Shown here piece by piece: positions 20,001 to 28,403 of a stretch of 64,000 bases of DNA. Made by a program: the position numbers and the translations under genes. Source of the DNA: Ustilago trichophora (Eukaryota; Basidiomycota; Ustilaginomycetes; Ustilaginales; Ustilaginaceae); assembly GCA_900323505.1 (NCBI GenBank), contig OOIN01000011.1, positions 372,001 to 436,000 on the forward strand, written 5' to 3'. Position 1 is the first letter of the stretch; every line of letters begins with the position of its first letter. The notes under the pieces were generated by a model. The model was not told where the DNA came from, searched no databases, and saw only the letters and a program-made list of their open reading frames with translations.

Positions 20001-21442
20001 TTGTAGCTGCCTTTGCGAGGGTCGATCGTCTTTGCATCGACGAGTTGCTTTTCGACTGCCGACTTGAGGACGGTGCTGCTTGCGGAATCAGAGGATGCGA
20101 CGGCCAGCTTGTTCTTGCCTCTGAGTTCTGCTGGCAATTCGTGGGGAAGGAGGACATGGCCGAAAGATCGCTTGTTGACGGCTTCTTTCGGCGCAGGACG
20201 CGAAGCCGCATCTAGGGTGGAGGATCGGGGTGCGCTCTTGACAGGCTGCGATCCTGGAGGTACGGAAGTCGAGCTCTGCGGCCTTGGCGCCGATGCGTTG
20301 CTCGGAGGTGACCGTGATCTGCGCCTCTCTTTGATGTAAGCGTGAGAGCGATCTAGTCGAGAAGGCTCTGGTGCATGACCGTTGGCTTTGGAGGGGGGAC
20401 GGGATTGTGAGGTATTGTTGTCTCTGTGGCGATGGCGGGAGCCGTCATAGGTCGACGATGTTCTGTCGTTGCCGTTAGGAGCCCTGTTTGAAGCGGACGC
20501 AAGACGCTCGAGTCTGTCATCTCCATGGTCCGAGCTGCTTACCGGATCTGGGATTGCGCCTTCCTCTGCTTGATCGTCGAGCAGCGACTGCTTTGAAAGT
20601 TGACTTGATGCCTCTGTCGTTATCTGGCGTTTCAAGAGCTTGGCATCTGGGCGAGAGCCGTTGGCGTAGTCTGAACGCTCATCCCGCTTCGAAGCATGCA
20701 CATGCCGGTCTTCGGTGGCGGAGCGGCGATCGTCGCTGCTGTCTAGTGGACGCGAACGATCTCGACTTCGACTGCGACTTCTGCCACTGCGTCGGGATTC
20801 TCTGTGGCCGTCTCGCCGATGCGCAGCTTCATAGTCGCCACTGCGTCTTTTTCTGTCTGTTTCGCGGTCTCTGTGAGAAGTGTGAGATCGATCTGGGCTT
20901 CGATCGCTGCGCCTGTCGCTGTTCTTGTATGCGCTGCTGGAGATGCTTGGACGTCTTGCGTCTCGATCGTCTTTTGACCTCCTGCTTGCGCCTCGATCCG
21001 AATCTCTAGAATGATCATCCCATCCTAGACTTGTTTCTGGCGATCTGTAGCGCCGCGGCCCGGGAGACCTTTGTCTGATGGGGCCATAGCGGTCGTATTC
21101 CACACTATCTCTGGCTTCGTGTGCAGGGTAGCGATGGTCACGAGGTGGCGGAGACCAGCCTGGGTGCCTACCGCGGGGATAGTCGCGCTCATCTGCATGT
21201 CTCGAAATGTATGGTGGGCGATGAGAAGAGCGTCGATCGTCGTCTCGTCTATATTCGGATGAGCGATGCTTATCGGCATCTACGCTGTGGTCATGGTGTC
21301 TAGCGTCAGGTGATCTGGGCCTTGTGCGTGAGTCGTCGGAATGACGATGCGACCTGGACGATCTGGAATGTGACGAAGCGTGCTCTGCATGTCTCGACGA
21401 TGAAGCCGAGGCGTAGCTGCTCTGTGGCGCATATGAAGGCAT
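17024..21442 (-). CDS. SET1: Histone H3 lysine-4 methyltransferase Set1 (COMPASS catalytic subunit)
   Basis: The protein has 1472 residues in a single exon. Set1 methylates H3K4 within COMPASS. The first 400 residues are Ser/Arg/Asp-rich (RS-like) and disordered. An RRM-type domain is near 500-610 (RNLVLTNLSALTQPAQLLIQ, GIFCVTFAHDFDEHGKVLDS). A second conserved block is near 775-850 (RPFVFIPKPKLCDIETADVE). The N-SET region precedes the SET domain (ARNNRADSRRLVLGIEQHKR). SET motifs: DWGLYAMEFIPAGDMVIEYV, NFSTYLFRVDDDLVVDATHK, ARLMNHCCTPNCNAK and EELTYDYKF. The post-SET zinc motif is CLCGSPGC, ending RRFL then stop, slightly different from the usual CRGFLN. Nuclear, chromatin-bound. Divergent from VPS29. 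Confidence 0.95.
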   Translation of the reverse strand: MPSYAPQSSYASASSSRHAEHASSHSRSSRSHRHSDDSRTRPRSPDARHHDHSVDADKHRSSEYRRDDDRRSSHRPPYISRHADERDYPRGRHPGWSPPPRDHRYPAHEARDSVEYDRYGPIRQRSPGPRRYRSPETSLGWDDHSRDSDRGASRRSKDDRDARRPSISSSAYKNSDRRSDRSPDRSHTSHRDRETDRKRRSGDYEAAHRRDGHRESRRSGRSRSRSRDRSRPLDSSDDRRSATEDRHVHASKRDERSDYANGSRPDAKLLKRQITTEASSQLSKQSLLDDQAEEGAIPDPVSSSDHGDDRLERLASASNRAPNGNDRTSSTYDGSRHRHRDNNTSQSRPPSKANGHAPEPSRLDRSHAYIKERRRSRSPPSNASAPRPQSSTSVPPGSQPVKSAPRSSTLDAASRPAPKEAVNKRSFGHVLLPHELPAELRGKNKLAVASSDSASSTVLKSAVEKQLVDAKTIDPRKGSYKTRHYRNALYKARFTWDDNSVGTKPLPPPRNLVLTNLSALTQPAQLLIQLRPFGRIESSKLEINPKIGQSLGIFCVTFAHDFDEHGKVLDSVTADQTPQNATNAAKAAQQALNGRVIGQARVVALLDRDGEVVSEKVKEKMAAEEKQAADEAKLKRPVPATTAPHVGASPGTPSATKPNMPSPHIPRGPRASTTAAASPSVSSSSASTRPITERYESSSSRYSRYGSSSEDARKTASTDPHNRRRDTEDYDSHRSRPHTSRQPQNSACSPSPARAKAEQKPKKLKTEEIINTLRNSERPFVFIPKPKLCDIETADVEAHLESTPPLWIREGDAGWYAAYGKLSEANACKLVNETLTIGGFTLQVDVRPAPSKYPRTVEPKKPHFSGGAPPSANGPRAAAPVAAAAQPRKTLDTGLRPLTAEEKQKTDWTAAQLQDAVFRMLQKELADTFIRDVKSRLVAPHLTSYLRPDQEGGQILAKAVIKKPKAPSKTVDRIPTMSRADAEARLPSFRRVAVAKPKKMASDSDAKTSKARRDTAKSTKEREAVRKSKSHHVRGESESDDESEDTERNVITSDRRESRTKSKPATKKRGPASWLMVDSDEEAESDDAAATEQDATSRSVSASVEPATAEQNEDEVVVSKGNKRPKVKAENATKKKAAAAAKKGAGALEVDREADQGEETATPEADIPTKAVKGKPKSTKASAKNKPIPTDPFEAGLVQDAEDCYYLRLALEHLRKTGELPSEETWRDEVELEAEAEERALAAGALPKHSTGSAKTEGYYRIPPEQKAMHLPDRNKATEEADTTTNAHILQSARNNRADSRRLVLGIEQHKRETATDTDIFKFNQLRTRKKQLKFAKSPIHDWGLYAMEFIPAGDMVIEYVGEVVRQQVADEREKQYERQGNFSTYLFRVDDDLVVDATHKGNIARLMNHCCTPNCNAKILTLNGEKRIVLFAKTAIRAGEELTYDYKFQSSADDEDAIPCLCGSPGCRRFL

Positions 21443-22360
21443 CTCGGCTCTGTTGTTGATGGAGAGGAAGAGATGTGGTACAGCCGATTCGCGTAGAGCA
21501 AAGGGTGCTTGTGAAGAGACAGAGGTCTCTCTAACAAGATGTGCCGCGCTTCATCAACATAGGAGCAATCGAGTTTGAGGCTGGGAAAGAAAGCAAATCG
21601 CAGCAAGTGGCCAAGTTGTGCAAAAGCGCAGTCGATGCTGCTGTATCGAAAGTCGCTGACCAGGAGAGTGTCGGTAAGCTTTCCGAGAGAGTGCCAAGCT
21701 TGCTTCCTGATGTAGTATAACTGAGTCAAGCGTTGATGGAGCAGCCGAAGAGAGGTGAGTGATGGTGGTTCGGTGTACTGCAATGCAAGATAGACCATGA
21801 CAGAATGTGAATCCAAAAACGCCGGCTGTTGGCCTTCTTTGCAGCCCCGCACACGAGTGTTGGCACGGCTGCCCACACTCACTCACATACAGTACACACG
21901 CTCGAATGGAAAAAGCCAGGACCCTTCTCAACACACGCTCAGCTGCCACCAATTTTTGTTCGCCAACAACCAAGACTGTGAGAGTCGCGCGCCGCGCCTT
22001 CCAAAGAAAAAAATCCCTTCGCGTGAGACTGTCTCTCTCTGTTTGTGTTGTGTCGCCGATTCCATGCGAATTGGACACCCGATTCACACCAGCGCAAAAG
22101 GGGGGCTGCACTTGCTTTGAAACGAGCTGGGTGTTGGCCCTTGCGTGTTGCAGAGCTCCACATGATGCTTTGTTCGAGCTGAAGCTTGTATAGCCAGCAC
22201 CTGCCATACGATCACACCTTCCTGATCACCTACACTACCGGCATAGCTTCTTGATCCCTTGCCCAGACATCGTTTCTACACTGTTTGCTGCAACAACGCC
22301 TTCCGCGCATATTGACCCTGTTCTAGCCTTATCGAGGCCTACGGGTGCAGCGAGCTCATC
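21443..22360. promoter_or_regulatory. Divergent promoter region SET1 / VPS29
   Basis: A 918-base region between divergent genes. Several overlapping chance frames cover it (for example 21554-22207 minus) but none shows a domain. Confidence 0.5.
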
Positions 22361-23356
22361 ATGTTGGTCCTCGTCATTGGTGACCTTCATATCCCCTTCC
22401 GCGCACACGATCTTCCAGCCAAGTTCAAGAAGCTCCTCGTTCCAGGAAAGATCCAGCAGATCATCTGCACCGGCAACGTCTGCAACACCGACTACCTCCA
22501 CTATCTCCGCACCATTGCTGGAGACGTTCACCTCGTCAAGGGCGACTATGACGATAACCCGCATTTTCCTTCGAGTCTGATTCTCAACCACCCGCCACTT
22601 CGCATCGGTGTGCTGCATGGTCATCAAGTCGTACCAGCTGGCGACACACAATCTCTAGCCGCTGTCGCTAGGGCAATGGATGTTGATATTCTGCTGACTG
22701 GACACACACATCGCTTCGAGGCGTTTGAGCTCGAAGGTCGCTTCTTTGTCAACCCTGGTAGTGCCACGGGCGCATGGCACGCCACATGGCCTCTCAGAGA
22801 CCCTGCATCCGTGGCTGCACTAGCAGAGAAGGCGGCTGCCAAGGCCACCGAAGACGCCGCTGCTGCGGACAAGAAGGCCGACAAGAAGGTCGATGATGCG
22901 AAAGCAAAGAAGAACGCAAAGGCGTCAGACAGCAAGAAGGCTGACGATGCAGCAAAGGACAAGGCTTCAGATTCCACAAAGGAGGGCGAAACAAACAAGC
23001 ATGGTCAACATGAGGACGAAGAGGAGGAGGCCAAGGAGGCACCAGGGCCTGTACCCAGCTTTGCCCGTAAGTCACACCCGCGCTAGTTGCTGCACCATCA
23101 GCCAGATTCGATCGACTGACCACCGCTCATGTCTCGTGCTCTCCTTTCAACGGTGCGACCCACAGTGCTCGACATCCAGGGCGCCGTAGTCGTCACATAC
23201 GTCTACCAACTCATCGACGGAGACGTCAAGGTAGAAAAGATCGAGTACCGAAAGAATCTCGACAGCAATACTCTGGCAATGCAGCGCGGTGCATCCGGAA
23301 CCACTGCTGCCGTTGGCGCTACAGGTGCTGGCTATGGCCAGTATGGCGGTCGATAA
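22361..23356 (+). CDS. VPS29: Retromer subunit Vps29, one intron, with a large charged insert
   Basis: Exons are 22361-23066 and 23166-23356 (GTAAGT donor, CACAG acceptor), giving 298 residues; the usual length is about 185. Vps29 is the phosphoesterase-fold subunit of the retromer that recycles receptors from endosomes to the Golgi. The core matches human Vps29 closely: [76 protein letters not shown] and [11 protein letters not shown]. Then about 85 extra residues rich in Ala/Lys/Asp/Glu interrupt the domain before [20 protein letters not shown] and [11 protein letters not shown] short Gly/Ala tail ends the protein. The insert is coding (no intron signals remove it) and lies in a surface loop of the known fold. 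Confidence 0.95.
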
Positions 23357-23610
23357 GCCACCCTACTTCCTGCACTTCACTACTGCCACGCTGATCGAAT
23401 GCATATGATACCAGCCTCGCCTCTCATCAGCGCCCCCTGTATGGGACACAGACATGTGAGGTTTATATGTTTCGAAATTGCGAGAACCATTGAATCGATC
23501 CTCTTGCAAAAGTACAAGTACAGTGTGTATATGAGGTCAGAACGAAGACATGCCGTGAAGCAGTAACAAGCGGCCAAATGTTGAGTCGAGCGGCGCGGTT
23601 TTAGGTCGAG

Positions 23611-24097
23611 TTACTTTGCTGGTTGAATGAGTGTCTGTCCGGTCGCAAGGTGAGAAGCGGGAATGCAAAAAGGCGTGTGAGTGCCAGCTCGACAATGTCT
23701 CTTCATGGCAGATGAGACGGTAATGGAAGGCAAGTATCTAACTTACGATGTTGTCGCCTTTCAACAAGATACGGCCAAGCTCAACGCGCTTGCTGTCCTT
23801 CTTGACCCAGACCTCCTCTGCATCCGCCAATGTTACGTTCATGAACTCGTCGAAGCCCTGTTGTTGCGCCAAAGAAACATGACACAAAGAAAACCAATGC
23901 CTCATCAGTGAAAGTTTCCCAAAGCAAGCATGTCGAACGACGTCAGAGTCCGTCTGCGAAAGAATACTTACGATGATCTTTCCCTCGATCCGGAAGTCGA
24001 CATTGTCGTAGAGCCAGAGCGAGACTCTTGTCTGTTGTTGCAAGTGACGGAAGATGATGTTGATCGGTTGAACCGATACTTTGCTTCGTCCTGACAT
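23611..24097 (-). CDS. SME1: Small nuclear ribonucleoprotein E (SmE), three exons
   Basis: Exons on the minus strand are 24097-23972 (42 codons), 23857-23747 (37 codons) and 23634-23611 (8 codons with stop); introns are 114 and 112 bases with GTAAGT donors and CAG acceptors, both in phase 0. The product of 86 residues is [20 protein letters not shown]..., with [20 protein letters not shown] (Sm1) and [18 protein letters not shown] (Sm2). It matches human SmE nearly end to end (VQPINLIFRYLQ, LGRIMLKGDNITLLQ). SmE is one of the seven Sm ring proteins on spliceosomal snRNAs. Each exon is too short to appear as a clear gene on its own. Convergent with VPS29, 254 bases apart. Confidence 0.95.
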
Positions 24098-25116
24098 CGT
24101 GTGTATAGTGTATGTGCGGATCCGATATCGAAGGTCCGAGATGGTGTTGAGACGGATTGCGATTCGTCGTCTGCTTTCGCGTCGGATGAGGTCTTCGATC
24201 TGGATCCGTGGAAGCGTGGATTTGGTCAATGGCCCAAGTATGGACAATGATCGGGCTGATCTGTATGGCTGCTCTGTGTGCGCGGGAGGTTCGGCTGTCA
24301 CTCGCTCGCTCGCTGGGCGAATGGGTATGAGAAGGCGTCAACAACAGGCGTTTGATGGTGTGGAGAGAATGAGGAAGCTCTTGAATCTTCGAAAGTGCCC
24401 AATCCTGCAAGAAAGCTGCCAATTGCAGCCTCACGTGAATCTGACTGGGAAGTTCAATCGGGCAGAGTGCAAATCGAGATTTTCATTTCTGGTCGGATTT
24501 TAGCTCCACTCGCACACAGAGCGCTTCCAGCGCGGCTCAACTCGACCAAAGTGCACATCCTGAAACCTGTCTGCCACGAAGGAGTTGGATTGCGCTCAGG
24601 ACATGATGCATCCCTCTGCAAGCGCTGTGCATGACGGAAAACCGATTCCATGCACTTCGCAAGGCTTAGCTTTTTGTCATCACCTCGTCCATCTCCAGCT
24701 CTCACAATCCCCAGCATCTTTTGACCGTTGGAGCTGCTGCATTCTCTACAAGGCGACTGCCAACTTCTACACTCATCAAGCAGCACGCACCATCAATTAG
24801 AACGAACTTCGATCGAAGGGCGACTACATTCAAGGCTTCCTCACGCTTACTCTCGAGAGCTGCCATAGAACAAGCTGGGGACTACAGAAACAGACAGCGC
24901 TTTCCACTCGACAGGGATCATTCACGCAGACCCACCACCGTTCCCACGGAAGCCGACAGCAGGCCTGGCAGGATCCCAGGAGCGCTTTTCCGAGCAAAAT
25001 CCGCTCACAAACCCGATCAGGCTCCAGCCCAAACTCGACGCGACGCCCACCATCCACAATAGAACAGGAAGTAGACAAACAGCCCATAAGCAGGTAGCGG
25101 TGCTAATATCATCAAG
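24098..25116. promoter_or_regulatory. Divergent region SME1 / ARL1
   Basis: A 1.02 kb region. A 113-codon frame at 24721-25062 starts only at TTG and has no domain. The last bases before ARL1 (GGTGCTAATATCATCAAG then ATG) could include a leader intron branch point and acceptor, but no donor was fixed. Confidence 0.45.
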
Positions 25117-25850
25117 ATGGGCGTCACATTCTCGTCCATGTTCTCCAAACTGGCCTTTTGGAACAAGAATGAAGAGGTCCGAATACTCATGCTGGGTCTC
25201 GACAGCGCTGGTAAGACCACCATCTTGTATAGGCTGCAAATCGGAGAGGTCGTCTCCACGATTCCCACGATTGGATTCAATGTAGAGACGGTGACTTATA
25301 AGAACATCAAGTTCCAAGTTTGGGATCTCGGCGGACAAACATCGATCCGGTAAGTTCACCTCCAGACTCTCTCTATAGTGTATCGACCAGGGCTTCTATA
25401 CTCATATAGTCTTTCTTTCCCGCATTGCCGCCACAGCCCATACTGGAGATGCTACTACGCCAACACAGCGGCTATCATCTATGTCATTGACGCTTCGGAT
25501 ACAGAACGACTGGGTACAGCAAAAGCAGAACTGCTAGCCATGCTCTCAGAAGAAGAACTAAAGGACTCAAAACTGCTCGTATTCGCCAACAAGCAAGATC
25601 TGCCAGGTGCGCTTGACGAAGGTCAGGTTAGCGAGAAGCTCGGGCTGAGCGAACTCAAGGATCGTCAATGGTCGATACACAAGTGTTGCGCGACAAAAGG
25701 CGAGGGCCTGGAAGAAGGTCTCGACTGGTAAGTGCACGCACCTTGTGGAAAAGAATGCCATTGAGGTGCAAAGTGAAATGCTGACATGTGTATGTGTGTC
25801 TCTCTCTCGTACATGATTCTAGGCTCGTCAATACGCTTCAATCCAAGTGA
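25117..25850 (+). CDS. ARL1: ARF-like GTPase Arl1, three exons
   Basis: Exons are 25117-25349, 25437-25727 and 25823-25850, with GTAAGT donors and CAG/TAG acceptors; the product has 183 residues. Arl1 acts at the trans-Golgi, recruiting GRIP-domain golgins. Motifs: [12 protein letters not shown] with Gly2 for myristoylation, P-loop GLDSAGKTT, switch I with [23 protein letters not shown] (switch II), NKQDLPGA for guanine binding, and [16 protein letters not shown]. The sequence favours Arl1 over Arf1 ([37 protein letters not shown]). The last exon encodes only VNTLQSK and its stop plus part of a Trp codon. Confidence 0.95.
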
Positions 25851-26258
25851 AATGGGACGAGGCCACCGATACCCTTTGAACGTGGTCTTTTCGTTTGGCT
25901 CGCCGGTACCAACGGCAAACCTCTCCTCCAGATTTACACAAATCTCTTTCAACTTTCTGTTCATTCACAATGCGAAATTGAGCTTAGCTTTGCGTTGCTC
26001 GGTCTGGTTTTAATTGCGCTGTGCCCATATTGATTCTGCTGTTCTGCTTTCGGTAGCGTGTGATGCGCTTATGTGTTGAGTCTGCGATTCTCAGCTCACG
26101 GGTTTGCTGTTGTGAAAGACCCTGAAACTCAATTTTGGGCGCCAGGTCGCGGTCACGGACCAACATTTCAAAATTTGACCCTGAAGAGTCAATCTCATTC
26201 CTTCCTGATCACATCTCGACATCGACCCTTATTCGGACACTCGCAGCCACCGTGCAAG

Positions 26259-26805
26259 ATGCAGTCAACATCAGCAGCAATTGCAGCAGCCGCCATCTCA
26301 GGTGCTGACCTCGGCGCCAGAGCCAACAGTGCCAAAGGCTCTGATGCGGCCGCCAAGAAGAACTCGAGCGCAGGCGCACTTGGGAACAACGGATTTGATG
26401 CCAACGAGGCCGAGACATGGATGCAGACCCGATGGAAGAACGTTAATTCGGCCTCTACTGACAAGAGGGTTGCTGAAGCTCGTAAGTGCCTCCATTTTGA
26501 TACGGTGGGAGATGCTATGCTAGCGAGAATGACCTTCTGATCACCTTCAACTTGTTGCTCTTGTTGGTTGGTTGCAGAGAGACCAGAGGTATACAAAGCA
26601 GTACCGGGCGCTGGCGGCTCTGCTTGGGGTCCTAACAAGAGTAAGTGTCAGCCTCGGCTTTCGGGTTTCGTATCATCAAGGGTGAGGTCTGCTAACACAT
26701 CAGCTCAACTTGACGTATCCAACTGGAACAGAGACCGTCAACGAGAGATTTGCAACCGACTTGCTGAAAGCATCATCCGCAGCTGCTACAAGTGCAGGCC
26801 GCTGA
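26259..26805 (+). CDS. Small unknown protein, three exons
   Basis: Proposed exons are 26259-26481, 26578-26640 and 26732-26805, giving 119 residues. I do not recognise the family. The N-terminal half is Ala/Ser-rich and low-complexity; the rest reads as a compact conserved-looking segment: ETWMQTRWKNVNSAS, AQRPEVYKAVPGAGGSAWGP, then KKTVNERFATDLLKAS. Both introns have GTAAGT donors. The second intron has a CTAAC branch site at 26692-26696; the first AG is only 8 bases away, probably too close, so the next AG (26730-26731) is preferred. Using the first AG would instead end the protein at 26888 with a Cys/Arg/Gln-rich tail. No signal peptide or membrane span. Confidence 0.55.
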
Positions 26806-28403
26806 ATGTACGAAGGGAAGCAAAGCAAACACAATTCAAGGTCGCAGTGGAAGTCGATCAGAAGCAGACTGAAGAACTGAAGAATTAGCATTCCCGACAC
26901 AGCGGCTGGGATAGGCCCGACTTGAGCAAGGTACATGAGGCTGAATGTTGCATGCCGCGTTGAGACAGCGCTTGCGCCTCCACCCCTCTTCACTGACGGT
27001 CCAAAGGGCAAGCAAAGTCATCGAGTTCATGGTATCAAAGGCAGCATTATGGTGTTGCTCAAAGCGGTTGAAGAAAAAAAAACCATATTATTGTTAGCTC
27101 GCGACAAAGTTGCATGTTGATTGTTTGGCCTTTTGGTCAAGACCACACGACCAAGCCCACCAGTTTCTTCTGCAAGGGGAAGAAGATGTGTTCCCGATAC
27201 TGGACCCTAGAGATCTGAGATTCTTCCGGCCTTGTTGAGAAAGCCGAACATCAAATCGAAGAGAGAGGAGAGGGTGGTGAGTTTGGATCGAACAAAGCGT
27301 GTCGTCATCGACAAATCGAAGCTCGCAAAGGGTCAACGTGTGATGAAGAGTCGAGGTCAAGCGAGTCTTTGACGAAACTCCGCCATTTCTGTTGCACTAG
27401 ACGCGAGTAGCTCGAGCGCCCCTCCTTGGCCATTTTGAGTCGGTTTCAGGCTTTGGAGACGCACGATCCGTCGGGTGAGCAAATTGGCATAGCATAGCAC
27501 AGCACAGCATTTCTCGAAAAGCACATTTTGGAAGCATGCTTTAACTCTTTGCACAGCCAAATCCAACCAAAAGCAGCTCGGCATACAGCACCCAGCGCAA
27601 AAAACGCAACTCAAAGTCTGCTCCCTTGATTCGGTCAAGCAACAGCAAGCAAAGCCAATTTGTTAAAGCTCTCAGTCTCTGCTGACAGCCTCAGTCACTC
27701 GTTGTTGTAAGTTAGTATCTGAATGGGAGCGTAAGCTTGAGTCTCAACATGGCCGTCTCCAGTGCCATGGTTACGTTGGAATGGATCGCTGCCAAGTCTG
27801 ATTCGCGCAGAGACGTGACTTGTTTGTGAGTTGTGGAGGTCAAGACTCGCCAAGTGCCTGAACGGACTAGCACGCGTACTCGCCGCGGTTGGAGCCGGCG
27901 TTAGGCAAGCCAGTTGGTGGAAAGGCCTGCGGTCCGAGCCTAAGGAGCAGTCAAAAAGCCAAAAATCGCTCTTTGCCCGAAGACCAAAGACCACACACAC
28001 AGCCTCGACTGCGCAGCTGCAACCACCGCTGCAGGGTGTGTGTTGCTCGCTCCCTCTCTTCAGCCGCCGCTTTTCCCTCGCGTTCGCAATACAGTCACAC
28101 GCTGACCGCATTCACACACTGCCACTCTGCTGCCGCGCGCACACTTTCACGTTGCAGTTGCTCGCCATATATACACTCAGCACCGGTGCCAAGCCTTTAC
28201 TCTTCTCCACTTCTTCACAACATCTCTTGGCACTCGTCTATATTTTGACGATCTGTAACTCAACAACACCAACCAACATCAAACAAATTCTCCACTTTTC
28301 CCAACGTCACCGAATCATCATCCGTGACTCTTTCCACTCTTGACGACCAAGTGCACCACTTTGGATCGTCATCTATACCATTCGCTACTACTCTTTACAA
28401 CGA
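26806..28403. promoter_or_regulatory. Intergenic region upstream of MAM3-like gene
   Basis: A 1.6 kb region. No gene is supported; frames such as 27695-28111 (minus) lack domains. A TATA-like CATATATAC is at 28166-28174, about 230 bases before the MAM3-like start, in a C/T/A-rich leader context. Confidence 0.5.
28166..28174 (+). promoter_or_regulatory. Possible TATA element of the MAM3-like gene
   Basis: CATATATAC occurs about 230 bases before the start codon and just upstream of a long A/C/T-rich, ATG-poor stretch typical of leaders here. Position and sequence only. Confidence 0.3.
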
